A DNA stretch of 64,000 nt from Panagrolaimus kolymaensis (taxonomy: Eukaryota > Nematoda > Chromadorea > Rhabditida > Panagrolaimidae), in the NCBI GenBank assembly GCA_028622995.1, contig JAJQJQ010000035.1, forward strand, positions 310,001-374,000. The letters are read 5' to 3'. The position numbers were made by a program, and so were the translations under genes. The notes beneath the pieces are model-generated. The model was given only the letters and a program-made list of their open reading frames with translations, had not been told where the DNA came from and ran no database searches. This document shows positions 53,601-64,000 of this stretch, piece by piece (position 1 is the stretch's first letter; the number at the start of each line of letters is the position of its first letter).

Positions 53601-56411
53601 AAAAAAGCGGAAGATGAAGAAAAACGTAACAAGAAAGAGGTTGAAGATAAAAAGAAGAAAGAAGAGGAGGAAGCCAAAAAGAAAAAAGAAGCTGATGCTA
53701 AGAAAAAAGCTGATGAAGATAAAGCTAAAAAGGAGGTGGATGAAAAGAAAAAGAAGGACACCGAAGTTAAAAAGAAGGTTGATGAAGATAAAAAGCCAGA
53801 AGCCAAAGCCAAAACTTCAACTGACAAAGAAAAATATGTTAAAAAGGATGATGCTGAAAAGAAAAAGCGAAGCGAATCCAAGAAGCGGATAGAAGAAAAA
53901 GATGAGAAAAAATCTTCATCGACATCAGATAAAACAAAAACTGATTCAGATAAAAAATCCTCGTCATCAGCAGACAAAACAAAATCTGATTCCAAAACAT
54001 CGGAGAAAAAACCTTCAACAGAAAAGGTGAAAGATGAAAGTAAAGAATCTGATTCCAAAAAGGTTGATAAAAAATCATCATCTTCTGATAAAACAAAAGC
54101 CGAAAACAAAGAAAAAACTTCTTCAAAGTCCACTTCTGAATCCAAAAAATCTTCTGAAAAAGATTCGAAAGAGGGTGATAAAAAGAAAGCCGAATCAGAT
54201 AAAAAAGCTGTTGATGAAAAAAAGCATTCCTCTGATGATAAGAAGAAGGCGGAAAAGGATAAAGTCAAGATTGATGATGCTAAGAAAAAATCATCTGAAA
54301 CCGACGTTGATAAAAAGAAATCCGAAAAAGTATCATCAAGTGAAGAAAGGAAAAAAGCTGATGACAAAAAAGCGAAGGAGAAAACCGCAGATAAAAAAGA
54401 ATCCGACTCCAAGAAAAAGGCAGATGACGAAGATTCTCAAAAGAAAGAATCTGACGAAAAAAAGAAGGCCGACAAGGATAAAATTAAATCCGATGAAGCC
54501 AAGAAAAAAACTGAAGGCGACGCTAAAAAGAAAAAGGAAGATAAGCCTAAAGATGTTGACGATGAAGCCAAAAAGAAAAAAGAGGTTGAAGCGAAGAAAA
54601 AGGCGGATGAGGAAGCAAAAAAGAAAAAAGCTGATGAAGAGAAGGCTAAAAAAGAGGCAGAGGAGAAAAAGAAAAAAGAAGCCGAAGCTAAAAAGAAGGC
54701 TGAAGAAGAAGCAAAGAAAAAAGCAGCTGAGCAACCTCGAAAGCAATCCCTCGCTGATATGTTAAAAGCCGCAGCCCAGCAGATGGAAAATGGTGGTGAT
54801 CTTGAAGCTGATGATGAAGAATGGGAATATGAAGATGAGGAATGGGAGGATGAGGATGTTGTTCCGGCAAAATCCATAGATCCCATCGCAGCCATTGTTG
54901 CAGCCGCCGCTGTTGAGAGAAAAAAGAAAGAAGAGGATGCAGCAAAGAAAAAAGCTGAAGAGGAGGAAAAACGTAAAAAGAAAGAGATTGAATCTTCTTC
55001 CAAAACCGCTGAACAAGAAGCTAAAAAGAAAGAAGAAGAGCGGAAGAAAAAGCAAGAGGATGAAGAAAATAAAGCTAAAGAAGCTGATAAAAAGCGAGAG
55101 GAAGACAAAAAGAAAAAGGATGAAGAACGTCGAGCTCGAAGGAAGAAAGAAGAGGAGGAAGAAGCTCGTAAAATAGAAGATGAAAAGAAAAAGCGAGATG
55201 AGGAACGTCGAGCTCGAAAGAAAAAAGAGGAAGAGGAAATTCTTAAAGCTGAAGAAGAAAGGAAAAAGAAAGACGAGGAGAGGCGAGCTCGAAGGAAAAG
55301 GGCTGAAGAGGAAGAAGAAAAGCGATTGGCGGATGAAAAGAGAAAACTTGATGAAGAAAGGGAGAAGAAGAAACAGAGGGAGGAGGACGAAGCTAAAAAA
55401 GCAGAGGAAGAAAAGAAGAAACGAGAGGATGAACGAAAAGTTCGAAAAAAGAAGGAGGAAGAAGATAAAAAAGCTGAAGAAAAGAAAAAGAGAGATGAAG
55501 ATAGGAAAAAGGTAGCCAAAGCATTGGAGGAAGTCAAAAAGATGACTGAAAAGGAGGCAGAAAAGAAAGAAGCTTCAACATCGAAAGTTGATGAAAAAAT
55601 AAAGGATAGCAGCAGTAAAACTAAAGATGCTGATTCAGAAGCTAAAAAATCCAAGGAAGCTGATGTTAAAAAGAAGGAAACCGATTCAGAAGCTAAAAAG
55701 TCAAAAGAAAAAGTTGACGATAAAAAGTCAAAGGAAAAGGAAAAAGCAGCCACCGACGTTAAAGCCAAAAAAGATAAACCTAGCAAAGAAAAAACTTCTG
55801 ATGATAAAAAAGCTATCGATGAAAAGAAAAAATCTTCATCCGATGATAAAAAGAAAACTGAAAAAGACAAGATTAAAACCGATGATGCTAAAAAGGCTGA
55901 TGATAAAAAGTCAGAAAGTAAATCCAAAACTGAAAAATCTTCCAAAGATAAGCCCGATAAAGATGTCAGCGAAGTGAAAAAGAAATCTGAGGATAAAATT
56001 AAAAAGGATGATTCGGAGAAGAAAAAAGAATCGGATGATAAAGAAGTTAAAAAAGATAAAGCCTCCGATGATAAAAAGAAAAAGGATGATAAGTCCAAAA
56101 AAGAAGTGGATGATGAAGGCAAAAAGAAAAAAGAAGCTGAAGCCAAGAAAAAAGCGGACGAGGATGCTAAAAATAAGGCGGATGATGAGAAGAAAAAAGC
56201 TGAGGAAGAAGCAGCAAAGAAAAAGGCAGAAGCCAAAAAGAAGGCTGAAGCCGAAGCTAAAAAGAAAGCAGAGGAGCAACCTCGAAAATTGTCCCTCGCT
56301 GATATGCTCAAAGCCGCTGCAGCAACCCTAGAATCCGGTGGCGATCTCGAAGCCGATGATGAAGAATGGGAATATGAAGATGAGGAATGGGAGGATGAAG
56401 AAGCTGCATAA
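50607..56411 (+). CDS. SH3BGR-like thioredoxin-fold protein with giant Lys/Glu/Ser-rich tail
   Basis: Three exons (50607-50738, 51077-51259, 51759-56411) give 1655 residues. Residues about 30-130 form an SH3BGR/SH3BGRL domain: LKVFISSVSANYEMRKHQQ, LDGLNVPFRIIDIT, PILPPQFVWKDEYLGDYDDF; there is no CxxC, as usual in this family. An acidic stretch (res about 145-180) follows, as in SH3BGR. Then come about 1470 residues dominated by K, E, S, D and A, with predicted charged coiled coil or disorder. Embedded in it are three copies of a cassette, SLADMLKAAAxxxExGGDLE followed by ADDEEWEYEDEEWEDE, near residues 655, 1102 and 1617; the first two are followed by DPIAAIVAAAA. Ordinary SH3BGRL proteins are about 100-240 residues. 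The first intron holds a tRNA gene. Confidence 0.88.
50841..50930 (+). tRNA. tRNA-Tyr(GTA) with 16-nt intron, inside a protein-gene intron
   Basis: The acceptor arms TCCAGCC and GGCTGGA pair fully; A-box TAGCTCAGTTGG and B-box GGTTCAAATCC are intact. The anticodon is GTA at 50875-50877, and a 16-base intron at 50879-50894 follows position 37, as is canonical for eukaryotic tRNA-Tyr. A T6 run just downstream can terminate RNA polymerase III. The gene lies on the same strand as, and within the first intron of, the SH3BGR-like gene. Confidence 0.97.
53406..56411 (+). repeat. Three dispersed copies of a coding cassette (ADMLKAAA...DDEEWEYEDEEWEDE)
   Basis: Copies lie at about 53406-53580, 54746-54925 and 56291-56411. 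Each has a helix SLADMLKAAA, a GGDLEADDEE turn and an acidic Trp-containing run (EDEEWEDE). Copies 1 and 2 continue into VVPxK-xDPIAAIVAAAA. They are separated by about 447 and 515 residues of Lys/Glu/Ser repeats, so the tail probably grew by duplication of a roughly 450-500-residue unit. The conservation against a drifting low-complexity background suggests selection on the cassette. Confidence 0.8.
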
Positions 56412-56734
56412 ATAAACAAACCATTGTTGCTGAATTTAGTTTAGAGCTAGTTTTACCTCTTGGTGATTTTTATTTAAATAATTTTGATACGGGTTTTATG
56501 TGCAATTGTTTAATTTCCTTTTTTCTGTTAAAATTTTCACTTTTTGTAATTTTAATAATGCCATTTAAAAATAAATTTTAATAGCTAAATACAAAATTTT
56601 AAGAAAAAAACATTGTTGATTCGAGTTATAAACAAAAATCATTAAGAGTAAATAAAGATAAAGAAAAGCTTGATTATTATTTAAAGGAAAAAGTTGTTAG
56701 ATCATTTTTATTTAGACAAAAATTTAAAAAATTC

Positions 56735-56823
56735 TCCAGCCAGCCGGATTTGAACCAGCGACCTAAGGATGGCCATTTTATTAAACTACAGTCCTCCGCT
56801 CTACCAACTGAGCTATGGCTGGA
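56735..56823 (-). tRNA. tRNA-Tyr(GTA) with 15-nt intron, inverted second copy
   Basis: Identical in the mature region to the copy at 50841-50930, with the same acceptor stem, A and B boxes and GTA anticodon. The intron is one A shorter (15 bases). It lies downstream of the SH3BGR-like gene in opposite orientation, followed on its own strand by a T6 run. Confidence 0.97.
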
Positions 56824-56965
56824 ACGAAATATCATACTTGTTCTCACTCTCTTATTTTGCTGGTTCCTTTACATCTTTATTAAAAAACCTTTATTGAAGA
56901 ATAAAAAAGTATACATCAAATGTATGATATTAAAGAAACCAAGACAAGTATTTTCAAGAGATTTT

Positions 56966-57824
56966 TTAAGCTATTTTATCTTGCTTGATTAATTCTTCCA
57001 AAATGGGTTTGTACAATTCATTATCCAAAGTTTTGAAAGCGGATGTTTTTGCAATTTGAGAAAAGTGTTTGATAATGTATTTGAAATACCACTTTTTTAA
57101 ACTTTCATATCCGTAAAAATGAGCAAATTTGAAACGTGCAACAGCGTTATCGATTGATGCATTTTCTGCGATCCGTTTGCTTGCTTAAGACTGAAATTTT
57201 AACAAAAAACAAAAAAGTAAAAACGTTAACTCTAGAAAATCAGTTTATTTAAATTATGTCTCCGACATAAACTCTTCTTGTAGAGTGTTTTCATAAACAT
57301 TTAAATCCTACTTTTTATGGCACCTGATAATAAATTTACTTACCATAAGACTAGTAATCCTATATTTGTAAGCAATGGAAAACACTGCAGTTTCTTCATT
57401 TTCAAAATCTTCGATTGAATCATTATGGCAATATTCAACCATTTTTCGAATAATTTTTGGTTCAAAATCAGTAATTCGAAGTCGATCAGTTTCGTTGGAA
57501 AGAAGCTCTTTGAAAACCGTAGATCGAGCTTTCATTACAGGTTTGAATGCCTAAAAAAATTACAGCCAATTCAAAATTGAATTTAAAGTCAAATTACATT
57601 AATTTCTTCTCCAGCAAATTCAAAGGTAAATTTTGAATCTGGATCATTTTCATACATTCTTAAAAGTTCATTTCCAAGTGATTTTGATTCATCTTGATAT
57701 GGCAGAGTCGGGAGAAGTGTTGTGGTAAAATCGGTTGTTTTGATATTTTTGCTAAATAAAACATTAACAAAAATTTCTACATTATCAAGTTTGCTATTCA
57801 AAGATGATTTCAAGATTTCTTTCT
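56966..57824 (-). CDS. BTB (POZ)-domain protein, incomplete model
   Basis: Readable exons are 57598-57824, 57344-57550 and 56966-57183. The core is BTB-like: FTFEFAGEEINAFKPVMKAR is the usual strand and helix around the HK-x-VL-x-ARS signature, followed by STVFKELL, IRKMVEYCHNDSIEDF and FSIAYKYRITSLM. The last exon (RIAENASIDNAVARFKFAHF, YFKYIIKHFSQIAKT) looks like the BACK-type helices that follow BTB. No MATH domain was seen upstream and no ATG start could be fixed. The joint between the second and last exons is out of phase by the obvious sites, so there may be a missed small exon or a frameshift. BTB proteins commonly act as Cullin-3 adaptors. Confidence 0.6.
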
Positions 57825-58171
57825 CTAAAATTTTATCTTTTAGTCTTGAATTAATTCGGCAAATAAAAAATAAAGATGTAAAAAATTAAACTTTTTTTTG
57901 TATTTCTCATTGTCGATAATCATCTCAATTTTATGTATGTTGAAATGGTCGAGGCGTTAAAGGCGCAAGTTTAATACTTTCGTACCTCAAGTTCATTTCT
58001 TAGGCAATGATGATACTATCGCGGCGCAGTTATTATGAACGATACAGTTTGCAAGTCTCAGCCTAACTTTTTTTATTCTCTCGAATACACTAATCAATTC
58101 AACCAAATGTTTTTTTTTTTATTGTTTTCAAGCACAAAATATTTACAAACAAAAAACAAATTCATAATAAA

Positions 58172-58932
58172 TTATTTGGGTTTTTTAGAAGTATTAAAAC
58201 CACCAAATCCCATCATTTTAGCCATTTCATCTTCAGGTTCTTCTTCTTCTTCCACTTCTTCTTTGTGTGGACGTTTTCGATCTTTAGCTTCTTGCTTTTG
58301 ACGACGAAAATCTGCCATTTTTGCTGCTTCTTCTTTCACTCCTTCTTCTTCATCTTTAGCATCTTTGTTTTTAGATTTTTTCAACACTAAAACATGCATA
58401 AATTTATATATTCTGTTTACAGGTAAAAACAAAAAAACCGACTTTCAGCTTTTTTAGCCGCAAATCGATTCACCACATCATCCACAGTGCTACGTTTAAC
58501 TTTCATAGAATATCCAAGTTTATGTTGATGATTTTTTCCATTAATATGATCCAAATAATTGATAGAATCCTTTAGACTGCATTCACAAAGATCACAATAA
58601 AATCCACCACTTTCTTCGGTTGCTGTTGTTTTATTGATTGTAACTTGTTTACCAACTTTTGATTCCAAATCAACCTGAAAATCAAAACTTTATTTTAATA
58701 TATTCTCGAAATCGGTCGATAAACTTAAAAAACTAACCTTTTCATCACGAGCTTGAAGCAATTCTCGTCTAACTTTAGGTTCTCTTCGCTTTTCTTTACT
58801 CTTTTTAGCATCCAATTCAGCCTTTTCTTCTGCCAGACGTTCATTAGCTTTTGCTTGAAATTCATTTAAATCCCATTTTCTTCGATGATCACCTCCAGAT
58901 GGAGCGGAGCCAGAGTTTTGATAAAATGACAT
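58172..58932 (-). CDS. ZMAT2: ZMAT2/SNU23-like U4/U6.U5 snRNP zinc-finger protein
   Basis: Three exons (58738-58932, 58443-58674, 58172-58386) give 213 residues. The matrin-type zinc finger is [20 protein letters not shown] with the following NGKNHQH, and the [19 protein letters not shown] region and the [16 protein letters not shown] helix are characteristic of ZMAT2, yeast Snu23. This factor joins the pre-catalytic B spliceosome near the 5' splice site. The tail is charged ([15 protein letters not shown]). The exon 2 donor is GTCGGT, non-consensus but phase-consistent. The start MSFYQNSG is preferred over an upstream in-frame ATG at 58977. Confidence 0.94.
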
Positions 58933-60758
58933 TGTTGAAATAAAATTGATTTGATTGGAAATATAAAGGTTAAACAAATTGACAAATTACAGATTTCTGA
59001 AACAAAGCAAACAATCGAGTAGGAAAGTTGAACAAATTTTATTGAGAAAAAAAAAACATGCATTGCATATACCAAGAGCATTTCGCCAAAAAATTATATA
59101 GAAAATTTCAGATTATGAATTAATTACTTTTAATAAAGTTTGTTGTATCCCATACTTTTAGAATGAATTAATTACAAATTCAACCAATTATTACTCTTTC
59201 AATTAAAAAATAAAAAAGTGCCTTTAACTTTAATTTGTTATTGTGCGTTTCTTGTAAAAAAAATTTTCTCCATCGCTAGCAGTTAGTTGGTGTCAATAGT
59301 TATTAAACTAACAATTTTCTCACACAAAAAAAATAAACTATCATTTTAAAATGCTTTTCTTTCTCTATGGAAGCACAAAGTTCATTTAAAAAAGCTACAT
59401 AAAAGTCACAAGAAAGGAAAAATTTAAAAATAACTGTTTGTATTTGAAAAACGGAAAACGGATTTTTGTGTGAGAGATTCAGCAACAACAACAAAAAGAC
59501 AATAATAACAAAAATATCGGAAGCGGAAGCCATGTTTAAAGATGAGAAAAAAAGGAAATGGAAATAGTGCTTGTGAAAAAAAAGAAGAAGCATACTGTAA
59601 TTTTGATTTCACGATAAAAAAAGGTTTAAATAATACTTTATGATTTTCTCAAATTATTTGAGTAACTTTTTAATCCATTTTTTATTATTTTCTAGCAATT
59701 TTTTTTATTCGCCCTGAAATATTTATTCAGCATTTATATAATTTTTTGAGATTTTTTTAAACTTAATATTAACAAAAAAAATTAAAAGGTAATTGCTTTT
59801 TGAGCTTTAAAGCTTTATCAAACTTTTTAAACGTGACACTTAGAAAAAGAAAACTATTTTTGTTTCTTTTTTTACTTATTAAAATTTTTTATGTTATATT
59901 ATTTATTACCTTAGTTAGCTTTAGTTTAATTTATGTTTACGCCTGAAGCGACTACATACATACTTTTTTGTGCTTTTAAATATTTCTTTTTGCTGTTTTT
60001 GGTTTTTCAGCAGCCTTTTATTTTCTTTTTCTTTGATTTGAGCTTCGTCGATTTCACCGAGATGTTGCAATAATTATAAAATCCTTCGCATATTTTTTTG
60101 TTTCGTTTAATAATTTTCTTTTATTAAATCATTTCACACTTTAAACTTTCTTTCTGTTTGACAGTATATTTTCTTTTTGCATTTGCTGTTAGACTTTCAA
60201 CGTCAGCGCTCTTATTCTTGTATTCATGCAATAATATTTTTTTTTTGATGAAAAGATATCGCGATGATAAAATTTTCCGGCAACAATTTTTTTATCCACT
60301 TTTTCTTTTAAAAGTCAAAGCAAAAAAAAAAAGAAAAGAAAAAAAATCCGCTTTTGATTGAGCTTTTATCTTTGCACGTGCAAACAAAAAATAAGAAAAA
60401 GGAAAAGATTTTGATTGAAAAAAATTTGCTGATTTGAGAGATATTTATTTTGCAAGTTTATTTTTTTATTATCGAATAAATAATGTTTTTGAATGTTGTA
60501 ATGTGATTGTTGCTTTTTTTTGTTGTTGCTATGAATGATAAATAAAGAAAGATGCTTTTGGAAAAACCTAGCTGCTTGTATCTTCTTTTTTTCGAAGGTG
60601 GAGCATTCTTTTACTATCGTGTAACAATATTTTTTATTTGTAAGCTAAAAGTTTTTTTCCAATATTTAAGGCTTTTAACTTACTTCAAAATTATTATCAT
60701 TTTTATTTTTTGATTGTGTTGGATTCAATTCTTATTATTCAAATTTTTTAAATTCAAG
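58933..60758. other. AT-rich intergenic region
   Basis: About 1.8 kb with poly-A/T tracts. A hydrophobic minus-strand frame at 59303-59593 has no family match I can name and no splice support. No tRNA, repeat or mobile element could be supported. Confidence 0.4.
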
Positions 60759-60941
60759 ATGGTTGTCGTTGATGATGAAAATGAAAAACTTAATGAAGAA
60801 ATTCGAAAAGCTGAAGAAGCCCTTCTTCGCGAAAAAGAAGAAATTGAAAAAAAGGAACGTGAACTTGAACTTCTTCGAGAAGCTGAAAAAGCTGAAGAAG
60901 AAGAACGTCGAAGAAGGGAAGAAGAAGAAAAAAATCGTTAA
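60759..60941 (+). CDS. 60-residue charged coiled-coil peptide
   Basis: A single frame of 60 residues, MVVVDDENEKLNEEIRKAEE and onward, is almost entirely Glu/Arg/Lys with heptad-like leucines and ends EEEEKNR. The sequence AATTCAAG directly abuts the ATG and could be a splice or trans-splice acceptor. It may be a small coiled-coil protein, one exon of a larger gene, or a chance frame in purine-rich DNA. The clean start and lack of internal stops make a real gene slightly more likely than not. Confidence 0.45.
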   Translation: MVVVDDENEKLNEEIRKAEEALLREKEEIEKKERELELLREAEKAEEEERRRREEEEKNR

Positions 60942-61906
60942 GATTCTTACTACTCTCAAACCTTTAAACTGGTGATGTGATGACTATCTTCACTGATCCC
61001 TCAATATTCTTTATTTTACCATTATTAAAAAACCTTCATCCAATTTCAAAGCTTTATGCAAACAAAATTATTTACCTTCGATAATGCTCATCCGGTGGTT
61101 TTATTATTTTCCCCATTTTTATTTTATCACTCGCTATTTATCAATTACCACTACTACCAAAAACCCCTTCAATTTCAAAGCTTTATATTACAAAAAATTT
61201 TTTGTTTATGTGCCTGATTTTTTACTTTTTATATTATATACGCCTTTAGCTTTAAAAATTTCCTTTAAATAAAATATTTTAAAATTTTAATCATTTGTTT
61301 GTTAACAAAATAACATTGCACTTTGAAAAAAAAGGGAAAAAATTGCATACACATGGATAATCTTTTGTAGCTTTTTTACTCAAAACAAAAAAAAACAAGA
61401 AGAAAAGCTTTGATTGATCTCATCGAACAAAGTAGAGACAAAAAAAAGAGGAAGCAAAAAAAAAGAAGAAAAACAATAAATCTTAAAAGAAAAGCTTAGC
61501 TTTACACAATTTAAAAACTTAGCTCAGACATAATACATTTTTTTCCTCAAAATTTTTTTATTAAGTTTTAAAACATGGGTAGATATTTCAGTTTTAATTA
61601 AAAAATGATTTTTATTTTCACTAAAAAAATGACAGCAAAATTTCGACACACTTTTAATTTTTCTTCTTCTGAACTTCATTGCAATTGCCCGATAAAAAAT
61701 ATTTTCTTTATTATCGCACTAAAAATCTTGTAAGAAGCATTATTTTTTTTGAATGTTACAAATAAAAATGAGTAATACTTTTTCAAATTTTGTTTCGAGT
61801 TTTAATATTGTCAGTAAAAAATTGAATTTTTCGCAATGTTTAACGAGGGAAAATTAAAAAAAAAAAGCAGTTTTTTATCGTGAAACATTCATTTCAAACG
61901 AATATT
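60942..61906. other. AT-rich region without recognised features
   Basis: Poly-A/T-rich DNA. I find no supported gene, RNA or repeat. Confidence 0.4.
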
Positions 61907-62152
61907 TTAATAAAAGTAATAATTAATCATTGAGAACGATATCATAAACGTTAGCTTCCCTCCGCTTGTAATTCGATAAATCATTTGAAAGGCTTCTTTA
62001 CAGCTTTTATTATCATTAAATTGTTTAATTTCTTCAATTAAAGTTTTTAGAGACGATGTTACACAAATATTTCCAGGTTTGATATCTGCGTGAATTCTGC
62101 CTGCTTTATTATGCAGTGTGGAAACAGCCATCAATAAATGGGTTCCAATTTT
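61907..62152 (-). pseudogene. Protein-kinase-like catalytic-loop fragment
   Basis: A minus-strand frame reads KIGTHLLMAVSTLHNKAGRI followed by HADIKPGNICV, matching kinase subdomains VIA-VIB where the catalytic loop is usually HRDIKPxN. The Arg of HRD is Ala, as in some casein-kinase-1-like nematode kinases or in inactive kinases. No glycine loop, VAIK lysine or DFG is found nearby, and the frame shifts near its end (a different frame gives EANVYDIVLND and a stop). It is best read as a relic or one exon of a badly decayed gene. Confidence 0.45.
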
Positions 62153-63558
62153 TTGTAAAACAAATGAAAAAAGAAAAAAAGAATATAGAATAAAATATTC
62201 AAAAAAAGGATATAGAATTAATTTTAAAACAAATTACCTTAAATGGTTAAAGAAATGGTCAAATAAAAAATTATGTGGATTCAAAAATTAAAAACTATTT
62301 ATGATTTGGTTAATTTGAGCGGGAAAAAAAGAAGGATGGACAATCAATAAAAAAGAGGTTTGTTCTTCATTTCTCCAATCGATGGCAAAAAAAAACGAAG
62401 GACATCTCCTTTTCTGCATAAAGGTCAATCATCCTTTTTTAGTCACTTTTCAAATTTTTTAAAAATAAATTGGGCGCCGCCAATGAATCTTCTTGTTGGT
62501 TGATGGAATGTTACCGTTGAAGAAGAATGCAATGTAAAGGCTATGCTGTTGGTCGTTGTTCAACGAGTAGAATGTAAAAAAGGGAGATGGAGTCAGCAGT
62601 CTAGTCATACACGTCGGCCTGCTGCCACTAACTACTAGAATATATGCAAAGATGTTTATGTATTAGTCCTTTTTTAGAACTGGAACTTTCAAATTCCCTC
62701 TTCAAGGGAAATTGTTTTAATCTAAATGCTGTTATATTATAGCATGTCCCAACTTTTCAAGATCAATGATTGGAAGCTCAAATGCTTTAATGGTTTTTTT
62801 AAAAGTTCGCTGATAATAAACTTTGTCGCTACATAAAAATATTCTAATCAGTAAAAAATAGATTTTTTTGACGTAACAATTTGTGACGTAAATAATCTCG
62901 ACTCTGATAAGACTATAAATGTATGAGAGTACATTTGATGTATGTATTTGGAGAGCTGTAAAGCACGAACTTATCACTGCTAATTTTATTTTTTATTTTT
63001 TATGATTGCCCATTAACTTTTAAACTTTGATACTTTCTGTATTGCGTCGTCGTCATGAAGCAAGCAAATGTGAAACAAACAAAAAAATCAAATGTTGCAA
63101 AACAAACGTTAGGCTTTGTATTTTGCATACAAACACACCGCATAAAAAAAATTAATTTGACAGATTTGTAGTGGTTTATTAGTTTCATTCAAAAATAGCC
63201 GAGTTTTCTTAACAAGTTGCTAGCTTTAGTTGCCAAATATCAAGTAAGAACAAAGGACAGACACACTTTTAGATTGCATTTTTTAATAGCTTTATTATGA
63301 TAATTATATCTGAATATCAACAGACATATGTGCGAAATCTTGAGCAAAAAAAAATTTAAAAAATCCAAAGAAATCAAATGTCGAATTTAAAAGTGCTTTA
63401 TAACACCTTACTTTCTTGCTTGAAATGGAACAACAAAAAAGTAAAAAACAATTTTATTTATTTATATATTTTTTTGTTCAAATTTACAACCAAATAATTT
63501 TTTAAATAATTATTCCTAACAATTATTACTCTGCCTTTTTTTCTATTAAATAAATTTT
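62153..63558. other. AT-rich region without recognised genes
   Basis: About 1.4 kb. Short minus-strand frames at 62732-62977 and 63000-63188 have no domain or splice support. Nothing else could be supported. Confidence 0.4.
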
Positions 63559-64000
63559 TTAAATTAATCTTGTTCCGCTCTCCAAATCTGCGTTTGAATC
63601 ACCTTCATTGGAATGAGTAGTATTCCATGGCATTTTAAAATCTTCTTGATTAACAAAACCAAACAATGAAATAATGAGCAAATGAAAGAAAATATAAACA
63701 AAAAATAATGGATGCAACCATTGTAAATTAAGGATGGAAGCTTCAATTAATTTTTTACATGACTGAAAAATAAAATAAAATTGATTAATGTGTTTTTGTT
63801 GTTTATTAAATTATTTATTTAAATTTCTTACCCTTACTGGAGCTTGTGAACTAATTTCAGTTGGGTTAAGTTTAGCTAACCAATTATTAAGTTCCACTTC
63901 TTTATCATCATCCGTATTACAATTGAGTTCTCTTTCAATAACGGATAAATATTTTTCTTCTTTCAATGATTTTCTAAATAATTCATGAAATAAATCTGAA
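63559..64000 (-). CDS. C-terminal end of an unknown membrane protein (continues past right edge)
   Basis: Two exons, 63838-64000 (open at the window edge) and 63559-63762, join in phase (CCA|GTAAGG donor, TTTTCAG acceptor). The upstream part is polar and helical (HELFRKSLKEEKYLSVIERE, NNWLAKLNPTEISSQAP). The last exon contains a strong hydrophobic segment (HPLFFVYIFFHLLIISLFGF) followed by a polar tail ending ADLESGTRLI. Probably a type of tail-anchored or multi-pass protein; the family is not identifiable from this piece. Confidence 0.6.

Noticed and set aside
54437..56419. 660-residue minus-strand open frame over the second half of the same tail
   Set aside because: Same compositional shadow; Ser/Phe/Leu low complexity with no independent evidence.
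59303..59593. Hydrophobic minus-strand frame considered as a small membrane protein
   Set aside because: T-rich composition explains the hydrophobicity; no signal, splice or family evidence.
62732..62977. Minus-strand frame ending in FELPIIDLEKLGHAII
   Set aside because: Looks less random at its C-terminus, but no family, splice sites or partner exons could be found.

Overview
The window is nuclear DNA from an AT-rich nematode. The evidence is a complete 126-residue major sperm protein gene, a protein family specific to nematodes, together with many short introns (often 44-60 bases), TTTTAG/TTTCAG acceptors lying directly before start codons as expected for spliced-leader trans-splicing, and a nematode-style gene set. 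The intron inside the msp gene and the lineage-specific families would suit a Tylenchina-like worm, but the species cannot be told from the sequence.

Layout. 0.7-4.6 kb (minus): G protein alpha-s, with its last exon beyond the left edge. 4.6-10.5 kb: long AT-rich stretch without a convincing gene. 10.5-12.2 kb: a distant Hsp70-like gene. 12.8-18.2 kb: two tandem paralogues joining HAT-type helical repeats to a nematode-type C-terminal domain; a GC-rich transposon with 9-base target duplications sits one base after the stop codon of the second. 19.8-24.5 kb: the AAA ATPase VPS4, with a complete class A GPCR gene nested antisense in its third-exon-side intron. 25.4-29.2 kb: a single-LDLa membrane protein and a convergent CHK/ecdysteroid-kinase-like gene. 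29.7-35.1 kb: two perfect foldback elements ending in TTAA, a small membrane protein, a cytochrome P450 and a CPYC glutaredoxin. 35.7-39.3 kb: V-ATPase subunit B followed on the same strand by mitochondrial ribosomal protein L38.

39.6-46.4 kb is the most unusual region. It holds a cluster built from degenerate Hsp70 pieces: a short lid-plus-nucleotide-domain paralogue with a one-base homopolymer frameshift, a 1526-residue gene in which a P-loop G domain flanked by two cysteine clusters is embedded between Hsp70-derived modules, and a relic Hsp70 C-terminal strand. 46.6-49.8 kb: msp, a ZDHHC6-like palmitoyltransferase and an unknown gene. 50.6-56.4 kb: an SH3BGR-like protein with a roughly 1500-residue Lys/Glu/Ser-rich tail holding three copies of a conserved cassette; one intron carries a tRNA-Tyr gene, and a nearly identical inverted tRNA-Tyr lies just downstream. 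57-64 kb: a BTB-type gene, ZMAT2/SNU23, a 60-residue charged peptide, a kinase fragment and the end of an unknown membrane protein gene.

The genes are mostly unrelated housekeeping or lineage-specific genes. The only group that looks functionally or evolutionarily linked is the Hsp70-derived set. Gene models were built by hand from splice sites and phase; a total length divisible by three was used as a check on most multi-exon models.
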